The position numbers and the translations under genes are program-made. 64,000 nt of DNA from Tritrichomonas musculus (Eukaryota; Parabasalia; Tritrichomonadida; Tritrichomonadidae), in the NCBI GenBank assembly GCA_039105265.1, contig JAPFFF010000081.1, forward strand, positions 62,001 through 126,000, given 5' to 3'. Below are positions 51,356 through 63,014 of this stretch, piece by piece. Position 1 is the first letter of the stretch; each line of letters starts with the position of its first letter. A model generated the notes under the pieces. The model ran no database searches. It was not told where the DNA came from and worked only from the letters and a program-made list of their open reading frames with translations.

Positions 51356-52927
51356 TTTTACTTAATTTCGAAATCGTTTTTAATTATCTTACAAAAGTGT
51401 TTGAGATTTGTGTTTTATTTAACTCTGTTCACTTGTGAGAAACGTTTGAATAGGAATAATTGAGATTAAGCTTTAATTTTTACTGATTTTACTTAATTTC
51501 GAAATCGTTTATAATTATCTTACAAAAGTGTTTGAGATTTGTGTTTTATTTAACTCTGTTCACTTGTGAGAAACGTTTGAATAGGAATAATTGATATTGC
51601 GATTTAATTTTTACTGATTTTACTTAATTTCGAAATCGTTTTTAATTATCTTACAAAAGTGTTTGAGATTTGTGTTTTATTTAACTCTGTTCACTTGTGA
51701 GAAACGTTTGAATAAGAATAATTGATATTGCGATTTAATCTTTATTGATTTTACTTAATTTCGAAATCGTTTTTAATTATCTTACAAAAGTGTTTGAGAT
51801 TTGTGTTTTATTTAACTCTGTTCATTTGTGAGAAATGTTAGAATAAGAATAACTGAGATTAAGCTTTAATTTTTACTGATTTTACTTAATTTCGAAATCG
51901 TTTTTAATTATCTTACAAAAGTGTTTGAGATTTGTGTTTTATTTAACTCTGTTCATTTGTGAGAAACGTTTGAATAAGAATAACTGAGATTAAGCTTTAA
52001 TTTTTACTGATTTTACTTAATTTCGAAATCGTTTATAATTATCTTACAAAAGTGTTTGAGATTTGTGTTTTATTTAACTCTGTTCACTTGTGAGAAACGT
52101 TTGAATAAGAATAATTGATATTGCGATTTAATCTTTATTGATTTTACTTAATTTCGAAATCGTTTTTAATTATCTTACAAAAGTGTTTGAGATTTGTGTT
52201 TTATTTAACTCTGTTCACTTGTGAGAAACGTTTGAATAAGAATAACTGAGATTAAGCTTTAATTTTTACTGATTTTACTTAATTTCGAAATCGTTTTTAA
52301 TTATCTTACAAAAGTGTTTGAGATTTGTGTTTTATTTAACTCTGTTCATTTGTGAGAAACGTTTGAATAAGAATAACTGAGATTAAGCTTTAATTTTTAT
52401 TGATTTTACTTAATTTCGAAATCGTTTATAATTATCTTACAAAAGTGTTTGAGATTTGTGTTTTATTTAACTCTGTTCATTTGTGAGAAACGTTTGAATA
52501 AGAATAACTGAGATTAAGCTTTAATTTTTATTGATTTTACTTAATTTCGAAATCGTTTTTAATTATCTTACAAAAGTGTTTGAGATTTGTGTTTTATTTA
52601 ACTCTGTTCACTTGTGAGAAACGTTTGAATAAGAATAACTGAGATTAAGCTTTAATTTTTACTGATTTTACTTAATTTCGAAATCGTTTATAATTATCTT
52701 ACAAAAGTGTTTGAGATTTGTGTTTTATTTAACTCTGTTCATTTGTGAGAAATGTTAGAATAAGAATAACTGAGATTAAGCTTTAATTTTTACTGATTTT
52801 ACTTAATTTCGAAATCGTTTATAATTATCTTACAAAAGTGTTTGAGATTTATGTTTTATTTAACTCTGTTCACTTGTGAGAAACGTTTGAATAAGAATAA
52901 TTGATATTGCGATTTAATCTTTATTGA
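51356..52927 (+). repeat. 12-unit higher-order repeat, copy 2
   Basis: Order: T25 AGG/H, AGG/Q, T25 Q, then the same nine units as in copy 1. It directly abuts copy 1 at a period of 12 units, and it is the left part of the 23-unit segment duplicated at 55679. Confidence 0.82.
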
Positions 52928-54368
52928 TTTTACTTAATTTCGAAATCGTTTTTAATTATCTTACAAAAGTGTTTGAGATTTGTGTTTTATTTAACTCTGT
53001 TCACTTGTGAGAAACGTTTGAATAGGAATAATTGAGATTAAGCTTTAATTTTTACTGATTTTACTTAATTTCGAAATCGTTTATAATTATCTTACAAAAG
53101 TGTTTGAGATTTGTGTTTTATTTAACTCTGTTCACTTGTGAGAAACGTTTGAATAGGAATAATTGATATTGCGATTTAATTTTTACTGATTTTACTTAAT
53201 TTCGAAATCGTTTTTAATTATCTTACAAAAGTGTTTGAGATTTGTGTTTTATTTAACTCTGTTCATTTGTGAGAAACGTTTGAATAAGAATAACTGAGAT
53301 TAAGCTTTAATTTTTACTGATTTTACTTAATTTCGAAATCTTTTTCATTTATCTTACAAAAGTGTTTGAGATTTGTGTTTTATTTAACTCTGTTCACTTG
53401 TGAGAAACGTTTGAATAAGAATAATTGATATTGCGATTTAATCTTTATTGATTTTACTTAATTTCGAAATCGTTTTTAATTATCTTACAAAAGTGTTTGA
53501 GATTTGTGTTTTATTTAACTCTGTTCATTTGTGAGAAACGTTTGAATAAGAATAACTGAGATTAAGCTTTAATTTTTACTGATTTTACTTAATTTCGAAA
53601 TCGTTTATAATTATCTTACAAAAGTGTTTGAGATTTGTGTTTTATTTAACTCTGTTCACTTGTGAGAAACGTTTGAATAGGAATAATTGATATTGCGATT
53701 TAATTTTTACTGATTTTACTTAATTTCGAAATCTTTTTCATTTATCTTACAAAAGTGTTTGAGATTTGTGTTTTATTTAACTCTGTTCACTTGTGAGAAA
53801 CGTTTGAATAAGAATAATTGATATTGCGATTTAATCTTTATTGATTTTACTTAATTTCGAAATCGTTTTTAATTATCTTACAAAAGTGTTTGAGATTTGT
53901 GTTTTATTTAACTCTGTTCATTTGTGAGAAATGTTAGATTAAGAATAATTGAGATTAAGCTTTAATTTTTACTGATTTTACTTAATTTCGAAATCGTTTT
54001 TAATTATCTTACAAAAGTGTTTGAGATTTGTGTTTTATTTAACTCTGTTCACTTGTGAGAAACGTTTGAATAGGAATAATTGAGATTAAGCTTTAATTTT
54101 TACTGATTTTACTTAATTTCGAAATCGTTTATAATTATCTTACAAAAGTGTTTGAGATTTGTGTTTTATTTAACTCTGTTCATTTGTGAGAAACGTTTGA
54201 ATAAGAATAACTGAGATTAAGCTTTAATTTTTACTGATTTTACTTAATTTCGAAATCGTTTATAATTATCTTACAAAAGTGTTTGAGATTTGTGTTTTAT
54301 TTAACTCTGTTCACTTGTGAGAAACGTTTGAATAGGAATAATTGAGATTAAGCTTTAATTTTTACTGA
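51356..54368 (+). repeat. 23-unit duplication, left copy (3013 bp)
   Basis: Units 393-415 match units 426-448 (55679-58691) at all scored sites, with an offset of 33 units, 4323 bp. The segment includes two TCTTTTTCAT units three units apart (53321, 53714), a spacing found nowhere else except in the partner. Confidence 0.85.
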
Positions 54369-55678
54369 TTTTACTTAATTTCGAAATCGTTTATAATTAT
54401 CTTACAAAAGTGTTTGAGATTTGTGTTTTATTTAACTCTGTTCACTTGTGAGAAACGTTTGAATAGGAATAATTGATATTGCGATTTAATCTTTATTGAT
54501 TTTACTTAATTTCGAAATCGTTTATAATTATCTTACAAAAGTGTTTGAGATTTGTGTTTTATTTAACTCTGTTCACTTGTGAGAAACGTTTGAATAAGAA
54601 TAATTGATATTGCGATTTAATCTTTATTGATTTTACTTAATTTCGAAATCGTTTTTAATTATCTTACAAAAGTGTTTGAGATTTGTGTTTTATTTAACTC
54701 TGTTCACTTGTGAGAAACGTTTGAATAGGAATAATTGAGATTAAGCTTTAATTTTTACTGATTTTACTTAATTTCGAAATCGTTTATAATTATCTTACAA
54801 AAGTGTTTGAGATTTGTGTTTTATTTAACTCTGTTCACTTGTGAGAAACGTTTGAATAAGAATAATTGATATTGCGATTTAATCTTTATTGATTTTACTT
54901 AATTTCGAAATCGTTTTTAATTATCTTACAAAAGTGTTTGAGATTTGTGTTTTATTTAACTCTGTTCATTTGTGAGAAATGTTAGATTAAGAATAATTGA
55001 GATTAAGCTTTAATTTTTACTGATTTTACTTAATTTCGAAATCGTTTTTAATTATCTTACAAAAGTGTTTGAGATTTGTGTTTTATTTAACTCTGTTCAC
55101 TTGTGAGAAACGTTTGAATAGGAATAATTGAGATTAAGCTTTAATTTTTACTGATTTTACTTAATTTCGAAATCGTTTATAATTATCTTACAAAAGTGTT
55201 TGAGATTTGTGTTTTATTTAACTCTGTTCATTTGTGAGAAACGTTTGAATAAGAATAACTGAGATTAAGCTTTAATTTTTACTGATTTTACTTAATTTCG
55301 AAATCGTTTATAATTATCTTACAAAAGTGTTTGAGATTTGTGTTTTATTTAACTCTGTTCATTTGTGAGAAATGTTAGATTAAGAATAATTGAGATTAAG
55401 CTTTAATTTTTACTGATTTTACTTAATTTCGAAATCGTTTTTAATTATCTTACAAAAGTGTTTGAGATTTGTGTTTTATTTAACTCTGTTCATTTGTGAG
55501 AAATGTTAGAATAAGAATAACTGAGATTAAGCTTTAATTTTTACTGATTTTACTTAATTTCGAAATCGTTTATAATTATCTTACAAAAGTGTTTGAGATT
55601 TATGTTTTATTTAACTCTGTTCACTTGTGAGAAACGTTTGAATAAGAATAATTGATATTGCGATTTAATCTTTATTGA
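54369..55678 (+). repeat. 10-unit spacer between the two 23-unit copies
   Basis: Order: AGG/Q-CTTTATT, A-Q, T25 AGG/H, A-Q, AATGTTAGATT, T25 AGG/H, T77-C105, AATGTTAGATT, AATGTTAGAAT, A55-Q. It contains fragments of the core order but no complete core. Confidence 0.8.
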
Positions 55679-58600
55679 TTTTACTTAATTTCGAAATCGT
55701 TTTTAATTATCTTACAAAAGTGTTTGAGATTTGTGTTTTATTTAACTCTGTTCACTTGTGAGAAACGTTTGAATAGGAATAATTGAGATTAAGCTTTAAT
55801 TTTTACTGATTTTACTTAATTTCGAAATCGTTTATAATTATCTTACAAAAGTGTTTGAGATTTGTGTTTTATTTAACTCTGTTCACTTGTGAGAAACGTT
55901 TGAATAGGAATAATTGATATTGCGATTTAATTTTTACTGATTTTACTTAATTTCGAAATCGTTTTTAATTATCTTACAAAAGTGTTTGAGATTTGTGTTT
56001 TATTTAACTCTGTTCACTTGTGAGAAACGTTTGAATAAGAATAATTGATATTGCGATTTAATCTTTATTGATTTTACTTAATTTCGAAATCGTTTTTAAT
56101 TATCTTACAAAAGTGTTTGAGATTTGTGTTTTATTTAACTCTGTTCATTTGTGAGAAATGTTAGAATAAGAATAACTGAGATTAAGCTTTAATTTTTACT
56201 GATTTTACTTAATTTCGAAATCGTTTTTAATTATCTTACAAAAGTGTTTGAGATTTGTGTTTTATTTAACTCTGTTCATTTGTGAGAAACGTTTGAATAA
56301 GAATAACTGAGATTAAGCTTTAATTTTTACTGATTTTACTTAATTTCGAAATCGTTTATAATTATCTTACAAAAGTGTTTGAGATTTGTGTTTTATTTAA
56401 CTCTGTTCACTTGTGAGAAACGTTTGAATAAGAATAATTGATATTGCGATTTAATCTTTATTGATTTTACTTAATTTCGAAATCGTTTTTAATTATCTTA
56501 CAAAAGTGTTTGAGATTTGTGTTTTATTTAACTCTGTTCACTTGTGAGAAACGTTTGAATAAGAATAACTGAGATTAAGCTTTAATTTTTACTGATTTTA
56601 CTTAATTTCGAAATCGTTTTTAATTATCTTACAAAAGTGTTTGAGATTTGTGTTTTATTTAACTCTGTTCATTTGTGAGAAACGTTTGAATAAGAATAAC
56701 TGAGATTAAGCTTTAATTTTTATTGATTTTACTTAATTTCGAAATCGTTTATAATTATCTTACAAAAGTGTTTGAGATTTGTGTTTTATTTAACTCTGTT
56801 CATTTGTGAGAAACGTTTGAATAAGAATAACTGAGATTAAGCTTTAATTTTTATTGATTTTACTTAATTTCGAAATCGTTTTTAATTATCTTACAAAAGT
56901 GTTTGAGATTTGTGTTTTATTTAACTCTGTTCACTTGTGAGAAACGTTTGAATAAGAATAACTGAGATTAAGCTTTAATTTTTACTGATTTTACTTAATT
57001 TCGAAATCGTTTATAATTATCTTACAAAAGTGTTTGAGATTTGTGTTTTATTTAACTCTGTTCATTTGTGAGAAATGTTAGAATAAGAATAACTGAGATT
57101 AAGCTTTAATTTTTACTGATTTTACTTAATTTCGAAATCGTTTATAATTATCTTACAAAAGTGTTTGAGATTTATGTTTTATTTAACTCTGTTCACTTGT
57201 GAGAAACGTTTGAATAAGAATAATTGATATTGCGATTTAATCTTTATTGATTTTACTTAATTTCGAAATCGTTTTTAATTATCTTACAAAAGTGTTTGAG
57301 ATTTGTGTTTTATTTAACTCTGTTCACTTGTGAGAAACGTTTGAATAGGAATAATTGAGATTAAGCTTTAATTTTTACTGATTTTACTTAATTTCGAAAT
57401 CGTTTATAATTATCTTACAAAAGTGTTTGAGATTTGTGTTTTATTTAACTCTGTTCACTTGTGAGAAACGTTTGAATAGGAATAATTGATATTGCGATTT
57501 AATTTTTACTGATTTTACTTAATTTCGAAATCGTTTTTAATTATCTTACAAAAGTGTTTGAGATTTGTGTTTTATTTAACTCTGTTCATTTGTGAGAAAC
57601 GTTTGAATAAGAATAACTGAGATTAAGCTTTAATTTTTACTGATTTTACTTAATTTCGAAATCTTTTTCATTTATCTTACAAAAGTGTTTGAGATTTGTG
57701 TTTTATTTAACTCTGTTCACTTGTGAGAAACGTTTGAATAAGAATAATTGATATTGCGATTTAATCTTTATTGATTTTACTTAATTTCGAAATCGTTTTT
57801 AATTATCTTACAAAAGTGTTTGAGATTTGTGTTTTATTTAACTCTGTTCATTTGTGAGAAACGTTTGAATAAGAATAACTGAGATTAAGCTTTAATTTTT
57901 ACTGATTTTACTTAATTTCGAAATCGTTTATAATTATCTTACAAAAGTGTTTGAGATTTGTGTTTTATTTAACTCTGTTCACTTGTGAGAAACGTTTGAA
58001 TAGGAATAATTGATATTGCGATTTAATTTTTACTGATTTTACTTAATTTCGAAATCTTTTTCATTTATCTTACAAAAGTGTTTGAGATTTGTGTTTTATT
58101 TAACTCTGTTCACTTGTGAGAAACGTTTGAATAAGAATAATTGATATTGCGATTTAATCTTTATTGATTTTACTTAATTTCGAAATCGTTTTTAATTATC
58201 TTACAAAAGTGTTTGAGATTTGTGTTTTATTTAACTCTGTTCATTTGTGAGAAATGTTAGATTAAGAATAATTGAGATTAAGCTTTAATTTTTACTGATT
58301 TTACTTAATTTCGAAATCGTTTTTAATTATCTTACAAAAGTGTTTGAGATTTGTGTTTTATTTAACTCTGTTCACTTGTGAGAAACGTTTGAATAGGAAT
58401 AATTGAGATTAAGCTTTAATTTTTACTGATTTTACTTAATTTCGAAATCGTTTATAATTATCTTACAAAAGTGTTTGAGATTTGTGTTTTATTTAACTCT
58501 GTTCATTTGTGAGAAACGTTTGAATAAGAATAACTGAGATTAAGCTTTAATTTTTACTGATTTTACTTAATTTCGAAATCGTTTATAATTATCTTACAAA

Positions 58601-58691
58601 AGTGTTTGAGATTTGTGTTTTATTTAACTCTGTTCACTTGTGAGAAACGTTTGAATAGGAATAATTGAGATTAAGCTTTAATTTTTACTGA
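55679..58691 (+). repeat. 23-unit duplication, right copy (3013 bp)
   Basis: Partner of 51356-54368. Its first 12 units (55679-57250) are a third copy of the 12-unit repeat. The rare TCTTTTTCAT units lie at 57644 and 58037. Confidence 0.85.
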
Positions 58692-59608
58692 TTTTACTTA
58701 ATTTCGAAATCGTTTATAATTATCTTACAAAAGTGTTTGAGATTTGTGTTTTATTTAACTCTGTTCACTTGTGAGAAACGTTTGAATAGGAATAATTGAG
58801 ATTAAGCTTTAATTTTTACTGATTTTACTTAATTTCGAAATCGTTTATAATTATCTTACAAAAGTGTTTGAGATTTGTGTTTTATTTAACTCTGTTCACT
58901 TGTGAGAAACGTTTGAATAGGAATAATTGAGATTAAGCTTTAATTTTTACTGATTTTACTTAATTTCGAAATCGTTTATAATTATCTTACAAAAGTGTTT
59001 GAGATTTATGTTTTATTTAACTCTGTTCACTTGTGAGAAACGTTTGAATAGGAATAATTGAGATTAAGCTTTAATTTTTACTGATTTTACTTAATTTCGA
59101 AATCGTTTTTAATTATCTTACAAAAGTGTTTGAGATTTGTGTTTTATTTAACTCTGTTCACTTGTGAGAAACGTTTGAATAGGAATAATTGAGATTAAGC
59201 TTTAATTTTTACTGATTTTACTTAATTTCGAAATCGTTTATAATTATCTTACAAAAGTGTTTGAGATTTGTGTTTTATTTAACTCTGTTCACTTGTGAGA
59301 AACGTTTGAATAGGAATAATTGAGATTAAGCTTTAATTTTTACTGATTTTACTTAATTTCGAAATCGTTTATAATTATCTTACAAAAGTGTTTGAGATTT
59401 GTGTTTTATTTAACTCTGTTCACTTGTGAGAAACGTTTGAATAGGAATAATTGAGATTAAGCTTTAATTTTTACTGATTTTACTTAATTTCGAAATCGTT
59501 TATAATTATCTTACAAAAGTGTTTGAGATTTGTGTTTTATTTAACTCTGTTCACTTGTGAGAAACGTTTGAATAGGAATAATTGATATTGCGATTTAATT
59601 TTTACTGA
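58692..59608 (+). repeat. Canonical-rich sub-array, units 449-455
   Basis: Seven AGG units, the first six with the H tail and the last with the Q tail and TTTTTAC. The unit at 58954 has A55 and the unit at 59085 has T25. It resembles 5372-7205 and, like that stretch, precedes the long composite block. Confidence 0.83.
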
Positions 59609-62600
59609 TTTTACTTAATTTCGAAATCGTTTATAATTATCTTACAAAAGTGTTTGAGATTTGTGTTTTATTTAACTCTGTTCACTTGTGAGAAACGTTT
59701 GAATAAGAATAATTGATATTGCGATTTAATCTTTATTGATTTTACTTAATTTCGAAATCGTTTTTAATTATCTTACAAAAGTGTTTGAGATTTGTGTTTT
59801 ATTTAACTCTGTTCACTTGTGAGAAACGTTTGAATAAGAATAATTGATATTGCGATTTAATCTTTATTGATTTTACTTAATTTCGAAATCGTTTTTAATT
59901 ATCTTACAAAAGTGTTTGAGATTTGTGTTTTATTTAACTCTGTTCACTTGTGAGAAACGTTTGAATAAGAATAATTGATATTGCGATTTAATCTTTATTG
60001 ATTTTACTTAATTTCGAAATCGTTTTTAATTATCTTACAAAAGTGTTTGAGATTTGTGTTTTATTTAACTCTGTTCACTTGTGAGAAACGTTTGAATAAG
60101 AATAACTGAGATTAAGCTTTAATTTTTACTGATTTTACTTAATTTCGAAATCGTTTTTAATTATCTTACAAAAGTGTTTGAGATTTGTGTTTTATTTAAC
60201 TCTGTTCATTTGTGAGAAACGTTTGAATAAGAATAACTGAGATTAAGCTTTAATTTTTATTGATTTTACTTAATTTCGAAATCGTTTATAATTATCTTAC
60301 AAAAGTGTTTGAGATTTGTGTTTTATTTAACTCTGTTCACTTGTGAGAAACGTTTGAATAAGAATAATTGAGATTAAGCTTTAATTTTTACTGATTTTAC
60401 TTAATTTCGAAATCGTTTATAATTATCTTACAAAAGTGTTTGAGATTTATGTTTTATTTAACTCTGTTCACTTGTGAGAAACGTTTGAATAAGAATAATT
60501 GATATTGCGATTTAATCTTTATTGATTTTACTTAATTTCGAAATCGTTTTTAATTATCTTACAAAAGTGTTTGAGATTTGTGTTTTATTTAACTCTGTTC
60601 ACTTGTGAGAAACGTTTGAATAGGAATAATTGAGATTAAGCTTTAATTTTTACTGATTTTACTTAATTTCGAAATCGTTTATAATTATCTTACAAAAGTG
60701 TTTGAGATTTATGTTTTATTTAACTCTGTTCACTTGTGAGAAACGTTTGAATAAGAATAATTGATATTGCGATTTAATCTTTATTGATTTTACTTAATTT
60801 CGAAATCGTTTATAATTATCTTACAAAAGTGTTTGAGATTTGTGTTTTATTTAACTCTGTTCACTTGTGAGAAACGTTTGAATAGGAATAATTGAGATTA
60901 AGCTTTAATTTTTACTGATTTTACTTAATTTCGAAATCGTTTATAATTATCTTACAAAAGTGTTTGAGATTTGTGTTTTATTTAACTCTGTTCACTTGTG
61001 AGAAACGTTTGAATAGGAATAATTGATATTGCGATTTAATTTTTACTGATTTTACTTAATTTCGAAATCGTTTTTAATTATCTTACAAAAGTGTTTGAGA
61101 TTTGTGTTTTATTTAACTCTGTTCACTTGTGAGAAACGTTTGAATAAGAATAATTGATATTGCGATTTAATCTTTATTGATTTTACTTAATTTCGAAATC
61201 GTTTTTAATTATCTTACAAAAGTGTTTGAGATTTGTGTTTTATTTAACTCTGTTCACTTGTGAGAAACGTTTGAATAAGAATAATTGATATTGCGATTTA
61301 ATCTTTATTGATTTTACTTAATTTCGAAATCGTTTTTAATTATCTTACAAAAGTGTTTGAGATTTGTGTTTTATTTAACTCTGTTCATTTGTGAGAAATG
61401 TTAGAATAAGAATAACTGAGATTAAGCTTTAATTTTTACTGATTTTACTTAATTTCGAAATCGTTTTTAATTATCTTACAAAAGTGTTTGAGATTTGTGT
61501 TTTATTTAACTCTGTTCATTTGTGAGAAACGTTTGAATAAGAATAACTGAGATTAAGCTTTAATTTTTACTGATTTTACTTAATTTCGAAATCGTTTATA
61601 ATTATCTTACAAAAGTGTTTGAGATTTGTGTTTTATTTAACTCTGTTCACTTGTGAGAAACGTTTGAATAAGAATAATTGATATTGCGATTTAATCTTTA
61701 TTGATTTTACTTAATTTCGAAATCGTTTTTAATTATCTTACAAAAGTGTTTGAGATTTGTGTTTTATTTAACTCTGTTCACTTGTGAGAAACGTTTGAAT
61801 AAGAATAACTGAGATTAAGCTTTAATTTTTACTGATTTTACTTAATTTCGAAATCGTTTTTAATTATCTTACAAAAGTGTTTGAGATTTGTGTTTTATTT
61901 AACTCTGTTCATTTGTGAGAAACGTTTGAATAAGAATAACTGAGATTAAGCTTTAATTTTTATTGATTTTACTTAATTTCGAAATCGTTTATAATTATCT
62001 TACAAAAGTGTTTGAGATTTGTGTTTTATTTAACTCTGTTCATTTGTGAGAAACGTTTGAATAAGAATAACTGAGATTAAGCTTTAATTTTTACTGATTT
62101 TACTTAATTTCGAAATCGTTTATAATTATCTTACAAAAGTGTTTGAGATTTGTGTTTTATTTAACTCTGTTCATTTGTGAGAAATGTTAGATTAAGAATA
62201 ATTGAGATTAAGCTTTAATTTTTACTGATTTTACTTAATTTCGAAATCGTTTTTAATTATCTTACAAAAGTGTTTGAGATTTGTGTTTTATTTAACTCTG
62301 TTCACTTGTGAGAAACGTTTGAATAGGAATAATTGAGATTAAGCTTTAATTTTTACTGATTTTACTTAATTTCGAAATCGTTTTTAATTATCTTACAAAA
62401 GTGTTTGAGATTTGTGTTTTATTTAACTCTGTTCATTTGTGAGAAATGTTAGAATAAGAATAACTGAGATTAAGCTTTAATTTTTACTGATTTTACTTAA
62501 TTTCGAAATCGTTTATAATTATCTTACAAAAGTGTTTGAGATTTGTGTTTTATTTAACTCTGTTCATTTGTGAGAAACGTTTGAATAAGAATAACTGAGA

Positions 62601-63014
62601 TTAAGCTTTAATTTTTACTGATTTTACTTAATTTCGAAATCTTTTTCATTTATCTTACAAAAGTGTTTGAGATTTGTGTTTTATTTAACTCTGTTCACTT
62701 GTGAGAAACGTTTGAATAAGAATAATTGATATTGCGATTTAATCTTTATTGATTTTACTTAATTTCGAAATCGTTTTTAATTATCTTACAAAAGTGTTTG
62801 AGATTTGTGTTTTATTTAACTCTGTTCACTTGTGTGAAATGTTAGATTAAGAATAACTGAGATTAAGCTTTAATTTTTACTGATTTTACTTAATTTCGAA
62901 ATCGTTTTTAATTATCTTACAAAAGTGTTTGAGATTTGTGTTTTATTTAACTCTGTTCACTTGTGAGAAACGTTTGAATAGGAATAATTGAGATTAAGCT
63001 TTAATTTTTACTGA
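59609..63014 (+). repeat. Near-copy of the 7.2-11.1 kb composite block
   Basis: Units 456-473 (59609-61966) match units 56-73 (7206-9563) in order, with only isolated differences at position 25. Four units are then missing, and units 475-481 (62098-63014) match 79-85 (10219-11135). The offset is 52403 bp, that is 400 units plus the 3 bp gained at 38122 and 48342. The partial core at 62098-63014 stops after its seventh unit. Confidence 0.83.
62098..63014 (+). repeat. Core block, copy 8, partial (7 units)
   Basis: The first seven units of the core are present, with TCTTTTTCAT at 62622 and GTGTG at 62753. The A-Q, T25 Q and second GTGTG units are absent, and canonical units follow. Confidence 0.85.
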
